A stretch of 64,000 bases of DNA from Streptomyces capillispiralis (GTDB lineage: Bacteria > Actinomycetota > Actinomycetes > Streptomycetales > Streptomycetaceae), in the NCBI RefSeq assembly GCF_007829875.1, contig NZ_VIWV01000001.1:7638001-7702000 (forward strand), written 5' to 3'. Made by a program: the position numbers and the translations under genes. The notes beneath the pieces were generated by a model. The model ran no database searches, was not told where the DNA came from, and saw only the letters and a list, made by a program, of their open reading frames with translations. The number at the start of each line of letters is the position of its first letter. Position 1 is the first letter of the stretch. Positions 47,090-55,700 of this stretch are shown here, piece by piece.

Positions 47090-47722
47090 ATGAGCGAAAC
47101 GACCTCGGGAGGCGGCACGGGCCGCACCTCGTCAGGAGCGCCCCCACCTGCCGGGCTCCGTTCTCGCCGCGGCGCCGCGGCGGTCGCCGTCGCGCGTGCT
47201 CTGTCCGTCGCCGTCGGGCTCGTCACCGCCTACTACCTGTTGCCCCTGGACGAGCGGCTCTCGGCCGGCACGTCGGTGCTGTTGGTGTGCGGCCTGCTCG
47301 CGGTCCTCCTGGTGTTCCGCTGGGAAGTGCGGGCCGTTGCGCGTTCCCCTCATCCGCGTCTGAGGGCCGTCGAGGGCCTGGCCGCGACGCTGGTGCTCTT
47401 CCTGGTCCTCTTCGCCGGCTCCTACTACCTGCTGGACCGCTCCGCGCCCGGCTCCTTCAGCGAGTCGCTGGACAGGACGGACGCGCTGTACTTCGCCCTG
47501 ACCACGTTCTGCACCGTCGGCTTCGGCGACATCGCGGCCCGCTCCCAGACGGGGCGGGTGCTCACGATGGTGCAGATGGCGGGAGGGCTGCTGCTCGTCG
47601 GTGTCGCCGCCCGGGTGCTGGCGAGCGCGGTGCAGGCAGGGCTGGACCGACAGCGCCGGGAGCCGACGGCTCCGCCGCGCTCCGGTGCCGGGCCAGGGGA
47701 AGAACCGGAGGCCGGACCATGA
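47090..47722 (+). CDS. Potassium channel-like protein with TVGFGD filter
   Basis: A 210-aa membrane protein with about four to five helices: VARALSVAVGLVTAYYLLP, GTSVLLVCGLLAVLLVFRW, GLAATLVLFLVLFAGSYYLL, a pore helix YFALTTFCTVGFGDIAARSQ (filter TVGFGD, residues 142-147) and VLTMVQMAGGLLLVGVAARV. It resembles Ion_trans_2 potassium channels, with no regulatory RCK domain. Its TGA overlaps the ATG of the DUF2252 gene, implying coupling. Confidence 0.88.
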   Translation: MSETTSGGGTGRTSSGAPPPAGLRSRRGAAAVAVARALSVAVGLVTAYYLLPLDERLSAGTSVLLVCGLLAVLLVFRWEVRAVARSPHPRLRAVEGLAATLVLFLVLFAGSYYLLDRSAPGSFSESLDRTDALYFALTTFCTVGFGDIAARSQTGRVLTMVQMAGGLLLVGVAARVLASAVQAGLDRQRREPTAPPRSGAGPGEEPEAGP

Positions 47723-49128
47723 CGACACCCACTGCCTTCACCGCCTCGCTGCCGCCCGCGGAGCGGGCCGCGTACGGCAGGAAGGCCCGCGAGCGGGCCC
47801 CCCGTTCGTGCCACGGCTGGTACGAGGCGGGGCAACGGCGGGACGACCCGGTAGGCCTGCTGGAGCGCCAGTCCGGCGAGCGCGTACCGGCACTGGTGCC
47901 GATCCGCTACGGCCGCATGCTGGAGTCGCCGTTCCGTTTCTACCGCGGCGCGGCAGCGGTCATGGCGGCCGACCTGGCTCCTCTGCCCAGCAGCGGACTC
48001 CAGGTACAGCTGTGCGGGGACGCGCATCCGATGAACTTCCGGCTCCTGGCCTCACCGGAGCGCCGCCTGGTCTTCGACATCAACGACTTCGACGAGACCC
48101 TGCCCGGCCCCTTCGAGTGGGACGTCAAACGGCTGGCGGCCGGTTTCGTGATCGCGGCCCGGGCGAACGGCTTCTCGGCCAAGGAGCAGAACCGCACCGT
48201 ACGGGCTTGCGTGCGGGCCTACCGGGAGCGTATGCGGGAGTTCGCCGGCATGCCGGCCCTGGACATCTGGTACGCCCAGGACGACGCGGACCACGTGGGG
48301 CAACTCCTGGCGGCGGAGGCCGAGGAGGAGGCCGGGCACCGGCTCAGGGACGCGGCCGCGAAAGCCCGTACACGGACGCACTCGCGGGCGTTCGCCAAAC
48401 TCACCCGTGTCACGGCCGAGGGCCGGCGTATCGCACCGGACCCGCCGCTGATCACCCCGCTCGGTGACCTGCTGGCCGACCCGTCCGAGGCACGCCGGGA
48501 GGAGGAACTGCGGTCCCTCGTGAACGGCTACGCGAGGACCCTGCAGCCCGAGCGCCGGCACCTGCTGCGCCACTACCGGCTCGTGGACATGGCCCGCAAG
48601 GTGGTCGGCGTGGGCAGCGTGGGCACCCGCTGCTGGGTACTGCTCCTGCTCGGCAGGGACGACGACGACCCGCTGCTGCTCCAGGCCAAGGAAGCCTCGG
48701 AATCGGTGCTGGCCCCCCACACGGGCGGCGAACGCCACGACAACCAGGGCCGCAGGGTCGTGACCGGCCAGCGGCTGATCCAGACCACCAGCGACATCTT
48801 CCTGGGCTGGACGCACGTCACAGGTCTCGACGGAAAGGGCCGGGATTTCTACGTGCGCCAGTTGTGGGACTGGAAGGGCATCGCACGGCCGGAGACCATG
48901 GGCCCCGGCCTGCTCTCCCTCTTCGCCCGGCTGTGCGGGGCCTGCCTGGCGAGGGCCCACGCCCGCTCCGGCGACCCCGTCGCGCTCGCCGCGTACCTGG
49001 GTGGCGGCGACCGCTTCGACCGCGCGCTCGCCGAGTTCGCCCAGTCCTACGCCGACCAGAACGAACGCGACCACGAAGCCCTGGCGGCGGCCTGCCGCTC
49101 CGACCGGATCACGGCCGCCCGGCTCTGA
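47719..49128 (+). CDS. DUF2252-family protein
   Basis: A 469-aa protein of the DUF2252 family, which has a protein-kinase-like or aminoglycoside-kinase-like fold but no established activity. Family motifs: RIRYGRMLESPFRFYRGAAA-like IRYGRMLESPFRFYRGAA, QLCGDAHPMNFRLLASPERR, LVFDINDFDETLPGPFEWDV, DMARKVVGVGSVGTRCWVLL and RDFYVRQLWDWKG. CGDAHPMNF and DINDFDE look like the catalytic and metal-binding loops of phosphotransferases. ATG 47719 is set by the 4-base overlap with the channel gene; the RBS is in the channel C-terminus. Confidence 0.92.
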   Translation: MTTPTAFTASLPPAERAAYGRKARERAPRSCHGWYEAGQRRDDPVGLLERQSGERVPALVPIRYGRMLESPFRFYRGAAAVMAADLAPLPSSGLQVQLCGDAHPMNFRLLASPERRLVFDINDFDETLPGPFEWDVKRLAAGFVIAARANGFSAKEQNRTVRACVRAYRERMREFAGMPALDIWYAQDDADHVGQLLAAEAEEEAGHRLRDAAAKARTRTHSRAFAKLTRVTAEGRRIAPDPPLITPLGDLLADPSEARREEELRSLVNGYARTLQPERRHLLRHYRLVDMARKVVGVGSVGTRCWVLLLLGRDDDDPLLLQAKEASESVLAPHTGGERHDNQGRRVVTGQRLIQTTSDIFLGWTHVTGLDGKGRDFYVRQLWDWKGIARPETMGPGLLSLFARLCGACLARAHARSGDPVALAAYLGGGDRFDRALAEFAQSYADQNERDHEALAAACRSDRITAARL

Positions 49129-49177
49129 GGCAGGCCCGGGAGCGAGGAGCCGGCCGGCGCACACCGTCGCGTCGGCG

Positions 49178-49375
49178 TCATTCCGGAAGCTGCCGCATCT
49201 CCATGACGCGCAGGCCAAGGGACTGGCAGCGTGTGAGCAGCCCGAAGAGCTGGGCCTCGTCGATCACCGTTCCGAACAGGACGGTCTGGCCGGACATGAC
49301 GACGTGCTTCAGCTCCGGGAACGCGTTGGCCAGCGTCTCCGACAGATGTCCCTCGATTCGGATCTCGTAGCGCAC
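49178..49375 (-). CDS. Small conserved ferredoxin-fold-like protein of unknown function
   Basis: A 65-aa protein from GTG 49375: VRYEIRIEGHLSETLANAFP, ELKHVVMSGQTVLFGTVIDE and AQLFGLLTRCQSLGLRVMEM. The beta-alpha-beta pattern and MSGQTVLFGTVIDEAQLFGLL phrase recur in small actinobacterial proteins I have seen annotated only as hypothetical. GGAAGGACCGCTC is a good RBS. The nearest upstream gene on this strand is 140 bases away, so it probably has its own promoter. Confidence 0.75.
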   Translation of the reverse strand: MRYEIRIEGHLSETLANAFPELKHVVMSGQTVLFGTVIDEAQLFGLLTRCQSLGLRVMEMRQLPE

Positions 49376-49515
49376 GAGCGGTCCTTCCACGGGACGGGCT
49401 CGGGACACCGTCCGGGGCTCCGGGGGCGGACGGTGCTCCCTGCGACGATACTGCGCCGCTTCGCCGGCCGGCGCCCTCACCCGGTACAGGTGACTCCGGT
49501 TCGCGCTGCCGGTGC

Positions 49516-50049
49516 TCAGTGCGTCAATGCGATCTTGACGAGGACGATCGCCAGACCGAGCAGTACGTTGACGGTCGCGGTGGTGCATACCAGTCGGCGT
49601 GAGGCGCCCGCGCGGTGTGCCGCCGCGACGGACCAGCCCACCTGTCCGGCGACGGCCACGGACAGCGCCAGCCACAGGGCGCCTTGGACCTCCAGCCCCA
49701 GCACCGGGCTGACGGCGATCGCCGCGGCCGGAGGTGCGGCGGCCTTGACGATCGGCCACTCGTCGCGGCACACACGCAGGATCACCCGCCGGTCCGGAGT
49801 GCGCCGCGCGAGGCGCGCTCCGAACAACTCGGCGTGCACGTGGGCGGCCCAGAACACCAGGCTGGTGAGCAACAGCAGCAGAACCAGTTCGGCGCGGGGG
49901 AACGATCCCAGGGTGCCGGCGCCGATCACGACGGAGGCCGCGAGCATGGAGCCGTAGACACCGCCGGTGTAGTCCGTGCGGGCCCGGTGTGTGGCCCGCC
50001 GCTCCCGCCGGTCCGTGGACCGTCCCGTCCCGGTCTCGCCTGCGGTCAT
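49516..50049 (-). CDS. Five-helix integral membrane protein, unknown function
   Basis: A 177-aa protein with a charged N-terminus (MTAGETGTGRSTDRRERRAT) then hydrophobic stretches GSMLAASVVIGAGTLGSFPR, LVLLLLLTSLVFWAAHVHAE, AAPPAAAIAVSPVLGLEV, ALWLALSVAVAGQVGWSVAA and VNVLLGLAIVLVKIALTH. HVHAELFGARLARRTPDRRV joins helices 2 and 3. No family confidently recognised. The ATG at 50049 lies 17 bases past the stop of the DHA2 exporter, suggesting cotranscription. Confidence 0.75.
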   Translation of the reverse strand: MTAGETGTGRSTDRRERRATHRARTDYTGGVYGSMLAASVVIGAGTLGSFPRAELVLLLLLTSLVFWAAHVHAELFGARLARRTPDRRVILRVCRDEWPIVKAAAPPAAAIAVSPVLGLEVQGALWLALSVAVAGQVGWSVAAAHRAGASRRLVCTTATVNVLLGLAIVLVKIALTH

Positions 50050-50066
50050 CTGTGTCTCCTCCGCGC

Positions 50067-51746
50067 TCAGCCTGTCCGCCCGGTCGGTCCGGTTGTCCGG
50101 TGCCCGGCGCCGGGCCCGGCACGGGGCTCGGGTTCGGGCGCGGCACGGGGCTCGGGTTCCGGTTCGGACGGGCGCCCTGTCCGGTCGGTCGGAAGACGCG
50201 CGGTGAGGAGAAAACTCGCGAGCGCGACGCCGCCCGTGGCCAGGATCGCCGCCTTCAGCCCGTCCAGTTGGGCGGTGGCATAGGAGTCCGCCACGGCGTC
50301 GACCTCGGACGGCGGCAGCCCGGCCTCCTCGGCCGCGGCACGCACCTGCTCGGTCGGGACGAAGGTGACGCCGGCCTCCAGACGGACCCCGACCTGCTCG
50401 CGAGCGGCCCGGGACAGCCGCGGGTCGTCCTCGACCTGGGTGGTGAAGGCACCTGCCAGCGCCCCGACCAGGATCGAGCCGATGAGCGCGGTGCCCAGCG
50501 CCGAGCCCAGATTCTGGGCCGTGAACTGCAGCCCTCCGGCCTCACCGCGCTCGGCCTCGCCGACACCGGACTGCACGACGTTGCCGAGCTGCGAGGCGAG
50601 CAGACCGACGCCCACGCCCAGCACGGCCATCGCCCCGGCGAACTGGGCGTCGTCGATGACCGGGTCGATCGTGGCCAGCAGCCACACCACGGCCGCCGCC
50701 AGAATCACCAGGGCCAGCCGCACCACCCGGCGCGGTCCCATCCTGTGCCCCAGCGCGGACCCGCACAGGGAGGTCACCAGCATGGCGGCCGAAACCGGCA
50801 GCAGGCGCAGCCCCGTCTGGAAGGCGTCGAAGCCCTGCACCACCTGGAGGTAGAGCGGAATGGCGAAGAACAGGCCAAGGAGGATGAGGTTCTGGCTCAG
50901 CAGCGTCGTCAGGCCGGCCCGCAGCACGGGCCTGCCCAGCAGGGCCAGGTGCACCAGGGGGTCGGAGCCCCGGGCCTCCCGCCGCCGTTCCCAGCCCCTG
51001 AACAGGGTCAGCACGGCGACTCCTGCCCCGACGATGAAGAGGGTGGGGGAGAAGCCCAGGACGGTGAAGGGAGGGGTGCGGGGCTCGACCCAGCCCCAGG
51101 TGCTGCTCTGCAGCACCCCGAGCACGCCCAGCCCCAGCCCGGTGGCGGAGAGCACCGCGCCGCCCCCGTCCAGCCGGGGGCGCTGCGCGGCCGGGGCGGG
51201 CGTCGCGATCACCCGCCGGCACAGCAGCACGGCCACGACGACGAGTACCTCACCGGCGAAGACCAGCCGCCAGGTGAGGTAGGTCGTCATCCAGCCGCCC
51301 AGCAGTGGGCCGACCGCGATCCCGGCGCCGGCGAGCCCGCCGATGACCGCGTAGGCGACGGCCCGGTCCCGTCCGCGGTACGACTGCGCGACCAGCGCCG
51401 CCATGGCCGGCAGCACCATGGCGGCCCCGAGCCCCTCGACGACGGACCAGCCCAGGGTGAGGACCCACAGCGTGGGCGCCAGAGCGGTCACGGCCGAGCC
51501 GACCCCGTACACGGTCAGTCCCGCGAGGAACAAGCGGCGCCGGCCAAGGATGTCCCCGAGCCTGCCGCCGATGAGCATGAAAGCGGCCATGACCAGCGCG
51601 TACAGGGTGATGACGGCCTGGATGGCGGTGACCTCCGTGTCGAAGTCCTCGACCAACTGGCTGATCGACACGTTCATCACGGAGGTGTCCAGCACCATCA
51701 GGAACTGGGCCGTACCGAGGACTGCCAGGGCCCGCCACTGCTTCAC
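50067..51746 (-). CDS. DHA2-family (EmrB/QacA) drug efflux transporter
   Basis: A 559-aa MFS antiporter with 14 expected helices. LGTAQFLMVLDTSVMNVSIS and GGRLGDILGRRRLFLAGLTV are helix 1 and the A-motif, and AVIGGLAGAGIAVGPLLGGW is motif C of drug-proton antiporters. A long loop before the last helix (EDDPRLSRAAREQVGVRLEA) is typical of DHA2. The C-terminus carries short Pro/Glu repeats (PEPEPRAAPEPEPRAGP). GTG 51746 (VKQWRALAVLGTAQF) follows GAGGTGGGACGAC and matches family length; earlier starts add non-coding-like sequence. Confidence 0.92.
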   Translation of the reverse strand: MKQWRALAVLGTAQFLMVLDTSVMNVSISQLVEDFDTEVTAIQAVITLYALVMAAFMLIGGRLGDILGRRRLFLAGLTVYGVGSAVTALAPTLWVLTLGWSVVEGLGAAMVLPAMAALVAQSYRGRDRAVAYAVIGGLAGAGIAVGPLLGGWMTTYLTWRLVFAGEVLVVVAVLLCRRVIATPAPAAQRPRLDGGGAVLSATGLGLGVLGVLQSSTWGWVEPRTPPFTVLGFSPTLFIVGAGVAVLTLFRGWERRREARGSDPLVHLALLGRPVLRAGLTTLLSQNLILLGLFFAIPLYLQVVQGFDAFQTGLRLLPVSAAMLVTSLCGSALGHRMGPRRVVRLALVILAAAVVWLLATIDPVIDDAQFAGAMAVLGVGVGLLASQLGNVVQSGVGEAERGEAGGLQFTAQNLGSALGTALIGSILVGALAGAFTTQVEDDPRLSRAAREQVGVRLEAGVTFVPTEQVRAAAEEAGLPPSEVDAVADSYATAQLDGLKAAILATGGVALASFLLTARLPTDRTGRPSEPEPEPRAAPEPEPRAGPGAGHRTTGPTGRTG

Positions 51747-51843
51747 GTCGTCCCACCTCGCCGAGTCGGACCGTGCGCCGCGGCACGGTCCTCCCATCGC
51801 ACCCCGGCGGTGGCGCCGCGTGCCTCACCCCTCGCGGGGGAGG

Positions 51844-54516
51844 TCACAGGAGGCCGAGGTCGGACGCCCGGCGTACCGCGTCACCGCGCCGGTTCACCGC
51901 CAGCTTCCGGTAGGCGCTCTTGAGATGGGTCTTCACGGTGTTGACCGACACGTACAGGTCGGCGGCGATCTCCTCCGTGGACATCATGCGGGCCAGCCGG
52001 CGCAGCACATCACGTTCGCGTCCGCTCAGCTCCACCGGCACCAGGAGCGCGGGCTCGGGCCGCACGGGCTCGCCGTGCGCTCCTGGCCGGCCGGACAGGA
52101 GCCAGCCCGCGGCGAGTTCGTGCAGTGGGGCCGTGGCCAGCAGTGGCTTGATCCAGTCTCCCGCCTGGCGGAAAGGGCGCCGCAGACGCTCGCGCCGGGC
52201 GTCGAGAAGGGCACGCGCGACGAGCCTGCGGGCGGTGACCGTGTCGCCCGACTCCTGCGCCGCCCGGGCCTGCACCAGCGCCGCCCCCACGCTCACCGCG
52301 GGGCCGGTGCGTCCCTCGGCGCGCACGGCGCCGAGCAGTTCGGCCGCCGCACGGGGACGCCCCGCGGCGGCCTGGATCGCCGCCGCTTCCACGGCGCACG
52401 GCGGTTGGCCGGCGGAGACGCCGTGGAGGAGTCGCACGGCTTCGTCCGGCCGTCCGTCGACGAGGCAGGCGGCAGAGCGGACGACCGCCGTGTGACTCTC
52501 CGCCCAGGGGGACGGCACCGCCGCGGACACGGCCGGCTCCGCCGCCTCGGCAGCGGCGTGTGTCTCACCGTCGTCGAGGAGAAGGCGTGAGACGGCGAGG
52601 GCCCGCCCCGCCGTCGGCACCGGATCGTGCTCTCGCGCCGGGAACCGGGCCGTCTCGGCGAGCAGGACCCGGGCTCGGCCCAGTTCCTGTCGGTCCACGG
52701 CCACCGCAGCCAGGACCAGGCGGCCGAGGCCCGCGCCGGGAGGCCGGCGCAGACCCGCCCGCTCTGCCTCGGACACCGCGGCCAGAGCCCTGCGTTCCGC
52801 CCGGCCGAGCCAGCCGTTCAGGTAGTCGAGCAGGGCCAGGTGCCCCATCGACTCCACCCGGGGCAGGACGGTGGCGGATCCCCCCGGGGCACCGGCCACA
52901 CGGGTCAGCACGGCACGCGCGTCGTCGAAGCGTCCTTCCCACAGACGGGCCGAGCCCACATGTGTCAGCAGCAAGGCGGTCAGTTCCGGATGCTCGTCCA
53001 GCAGATGGTCCGGCAGGTCCCGACGCAGTTCCTCGGCCGTCGCGGCGGCCTGCTCGGCCCGTGGCGGGCATCCGGTGAGCCGGGCCGCGAGCGTCTCCAA
53101 CAGCGTGCAGCTCAGCCGGGCCGCCGCCAGGCGGGGAGAATCCTCGGTTCCGGAAAGCTGTTCCTGGGCCCGTCGCAGCCTGCCCAGACCGTGATCGAGG
53201 TCGCTTCGGTCCAATGCCCTGGCCGCCCGCACGAGGTCGCTCGCCGGGCTCCTTGTTTCGGGCCCCATGCCGGCGAAGAGCTGGGTCAGGGCGTCCGAGT
53301 GGAGGCCCGTGAAGAGCTGCCCGATCGCGAGGTCGTCGACGAGCGCGCCGGCGGCCAGATCGAAGTCGCCGCCCGCGACTCCATGGGCGAGCGTCTCCGG
53401 GAGGAAGCCGGAACGGCGCAGCCATCGCGCGGCTCGCAGGTGCAGCTCCGCTTCCGCACCGGGCATGCGTTCGCGCAGGTGGGCCCGGAGTATCTCCCGG
53501 AAGAGCGGGTGCAGCCGGTACCAGGAGTGTCCCAGCCGCTCGATGAACGCGTTCTCCCGGTGCAGCCCGGCGAGGAGGCGTTCGGCGTCCGTCCGCAGCG
53601 TCAGGGCGTCGGCCAAGTCCGGGCAGAAGCGGTCCAGGACGCTGACCCGCAGCAGCAGGTCCTGCATCTCCTCTGTCCTTCCCTTCAGGACCTCCGCGAT
53701 CAGGAAGTCCGCGACCGTGCTGTGGCCCGCCTCGAACTCCTTCAGGTACTGCTCGGGGTCGGTGGCCTCCCGGGCCGCCAGGGCGGACAGCCGCAGCCCG
53801 GCGGCCCAGCCCCGGGTGCGGTCCACCAGAGCGGAAGCGGCGTGCGCGGAAAGGCGCAGTCCGTGCAGCCGCAGCAGCGCGTCGGCTTCTTCCGGGGTGA
53901 AGGACAGCTCGGCGCCGCGGATCTCGGTCAGTTCGTCGGCGGCCCGGTAGCGGTGCAGCGGGAGCAGCGGCTCGGTCCGGGTGACGAGCACAAGGCGCAG
54001 CCCCTGTCCGGCGTGGCGCAGGACGAACTCCAGTTGCTCCGCGACCTCGGCGGCGGTCATCCGGTCGTACTCGTCGAGCACGAGGACCACAGGACAGTCG
54101 CGGGCGTTCAGCTCGGTGGCGAGCGAGGCCAGCAGCCCGCGTCCCACGCCGCTCGCGTCCGCAGGCGCCCCGGCGGCGCCGTCCACCCGCGCCCCGCACA
54201 CGCGCAGGGACTCGAAGACGTACGCCCAGAAGACACCGGGCCGGTGATCTTCGGCCTCGACGGTCAACCAGGCGACCGGCAGCCGCAGTCCCGCGGCCCA
54301 GTCGGCCGTCAGCAGTGTCTTGCCGGCACCGGCCGAACCGTTGACCAGCGTCAGCGGTGTGCGCAGAGCCTGATCCAGATGCACGACGAGCCGCTGCCGC
54401 CGCAAGAAGGTGGCAGGCCGGGAGGGAAGGGTGAACCGCGTCCGCAGGTACGGATCGCCCAGCGGGTCGGTGCCTCCGTCAGCCGGTGCCCGGGCCGTGC
54501 CGTCGGCCGTGCCCAC
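51844..54516 (-). CDS. MalT-like LuxR-family STAND ATPase regulator
   Basis: An 890-aa transcription regulator. Walker A GSAGAGKTLLTADWAA (about 60-70) and Walker B CPVVLVLDEYDRMTAAEV (about 140) define a STAND NTPase; a long TPR-like helical domain spans about 330-810; the C-terminal LuxR HTH is ELSGRERDVLRRLARMMSTE then EIAADLYVSVNTVKTHLKSA. Effector unknown. The GTG at 54516 lies 5 bases after the amidotransferase stop, so the two are probably cotranscribed. It may control the adjacent exporter; this is inferred from position only. Confidence 0.9.
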   Translation of the reverse strand: MGTADGTARAPADGGTDPLGDPYLRTRFTLPSRPATFLRRQRLVVHLDQALRTPLTLVNGSAGAGKTLLTADWAAGLRLPVAWLTVEAEDHRPGVFWAYVFESLRVCGARVDGAAGAPADASGVGRGLLASLATELNARDCPVVLVLDEYDRMTAAEVAEQLEFVLRHAGQGLRLVLVTRTEPLLPLHRYRAADELTEIRGAELSFTPEEADALLRLHGLRLSAHAASALVDRTRGWAAGLRLSALAAREATDPEQYLKEFEAGHSTVADFLIAEVLKGRTEEMQDLLLRVSVLDRFCPDLADALTLRTDAERLLAGLHRENAFIERLGHSWYRLHPLFREILRAHLRERMPGAEAELHLRAARWLRRSGFLPETLAHGVAGGDFDLAAGALVDDLAIGQLFTGLHSDALTQLFAGMGPETRSPASDLVRAARALDRSDLDHGLGRLRRAQEQLSGTEDSPRLAAARLSCTLLETLAARLTGCPPRAEQAAATAEELRRDLPDHLLDEHPELTALLLTHVGSARLWEGRFDDARAVLTRVAGAPGGSATVLPRVESMGHLALLDYLNGWLGRAERRALAAVSEAERAGLRRPPGAGLGRLVLAAVAVDRQELGRARVLLAETARFPAREHDPVPTAGRALAVSRLLLDDGETHAAAEAAEPAVSAAVPSPWAESHTAVVRSAACLVDGRPDEAVRLLHGVSAGQPPCAVEAAAIQAAAGRPRAAAELLGAVRAEGRTGPAVSVGAALVQARAAQESGDTVTARRLVARALLDARRERLRRPFRQAGDWIKPLLATAPLHELAAGWLLSGRPGAHGEPVRPEPALLVPVELSGRERDVLRRLARMMSTEEIAADLYVSVNTVKTHLKSAYRKLAVNRRGDAVRRASDLGLL

Positions 54517-54521
54517 GCCCC

Positions 54522-55382
54522 TCACCCCCGCGGGCCCGGACCGTCGGCGTACTCGGGCCTGAAGCGGTGGAGTGCGCCCCCGTCCGGCTGGACGACGCCG
54601 TAGCTGCTCTCGGACACCTCGTTCCACGCCCCCGGCAGGTCCCCCAGGGGCTCCGACACGACCAGACGGGTCTCGTCGGACAGCTCACGCAGGAACGACA
54701 CATCGGGGTGGAGCGCGCGCAGGGCATCCACCTTGGTGCTGACGTACAGCGATCGCGAGCGGCCCTCACTGGAGTAACGGAAGGCCCACACGCGTTCGCC
54801 GTCGGTCACCGCGACGGTCATCTGCAGCGGGTGCGGGATGCCGTGCGCCTCCGCGGTCGTCTCCACGAAACCGGCCATGCGGGCCACCGCACCGGGCGGG
54901 TCGTCGGCCAGACCGAAGGTCAGGGCGAGGAAGAACATGATCTCGGAGTCGGTGGAGCCCTCCATGTCGGCGTACAGGTCAGGGGCGACGGCCAAGGCGA
55001 GATCACGCCGGATCCGACGGAACCCACTGATCATCCCGTTGTGCATCCACAGCCACCGACCGCTGCGGAAGGGGTGGCAGTTGCTCTGCTGCACCGCCGT
55101 TCCCGTCGAAGCCCTGATGTGCCCGAAGAACAGCCCCGAGCGCGTGTGATGGGCGACTTCCCGCAGATTGCGGTCGTTCCAGGCCGGGCCGACATCCCGC
55201 AGGACCGCCGGATCGGCCGTTTCCGTTTCTCGCGGGTACCAGCCGATACCGAAGCCGTCGCCATTGGTCGTCTCCACCCCCATACGGGAGTGCAGACTCT
55301 GGTCGATCAGGGAGTGCTCCGGCTGGAACAGAACCTGGCTGAGGAGGACGGGTGTACCCGAGTAGGCGATCCAGCGGCACAT
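54522..55382 (-). CDS. Class II glutamine amidotransferase (YafJ/EgtC-like)
   Basis: A 286-aa Ntn-hydrolase: the N-terminus MCRWIAYSGTPVLLSQVLFQ places the nucleophile Cys at position 2 after Met removal. GVETTNGDGFGIGWYPRETE, GHIRASTGTAVQQSNCHPF and WMHNGMISGFRRIRRDLALA are family motifs, as is DSEIMFFLALTFGL. EgtC (ergothioneine synthesis) belongs here, but no egtA/B/D partners are adjacent, so the YafJ-like general label is safer. GGAAGGGG precedes the ATG at 55382. Confidence 0.92.
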   Translation of the reverse strand: MCRWIAYSGTPVLLSQVLFQPEHSLIDQSLHSRMGVETTNGDGFGIGWYPRETETADPAVLRDVGPAWNDRNLREVAHHTRSGLFFGHIRASTGTAVQQSNCHPFRSGRWLWMHNGMISGFRRIRRDLALAVAPDLYADMEGSTDSEIMFFLALTFGLADDPPGAVARMAGFVETTAEAHGIPHPLQMTVAVTDGERVWAFRYSSEGRSRSLYVSTKVDALRALHPDVSFLRELSDETRLVVSEPLGDLPGAWNEVSESSYGVVQPDGGALHRFRPEYADGPGPRG

Positions 55383-55700
55383 CGTGACGCCCCTTCCGGC
55401 GGCGGCGAAGGCGCCACCGCGGTGACCCGCCGCGGGATTCCCCGCAGCCCCGGCGCCTGGCAGGCGCCGCCCCGCGGCTGCTACCAGTATCGCTTCCGGC
55501 AGCCATCCGGGCATGCGGACGGGCAGTGCGCGCGAGCCCGCCCCGGGCGGGCCGGCGCCGGGCGGCCGGGCATGCCGAACACCAGCTCCGTCCTGGGGAC
55601 CGAGGCGCTGTGCTTCTGCCGCCTGAACAACGGACGCACGCCCGGCGCGAGGAAGCCTCCGCTGCCCGACGGGGCACGTCGCCCGACCTGAAGAGCCTGC
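55383..55700. other. 318-bp region at the right boundary of the inserted segment
   Basis: No supportable gene. It contains the promoter side of the amidotransferase gene and the boundary after which P450 homology resumes. No tRNA-like sequence, integrase site or repeat matching the left boundary near 43926 was recognised. GCGCCTGGCAGGCGC near 55450 is a local inverted repeat of unknown meaning. Confidence 0.4.

Larger units (their letters stand above)
43927..55700. other. Probable acquired segment of about 11.8 kb between two P450 remnants
   Basis: All genes from 44045 to 55382 lie between the N- and C-terminal remnants of a P450 gene in the same orientation. Their content (small membrane proteins, diacylglycerol kinase, SHOCT, potassium channel, DUF2252, DHA2 exporter, LuxR/STAND regulator, amidotransferase) differs from the flanks. 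No integrase, transposase, tRNA gene or matching terminal repeats was seen, so the mechanism is unknown; a recombination-deletion is possible. Confidence 0.5.
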
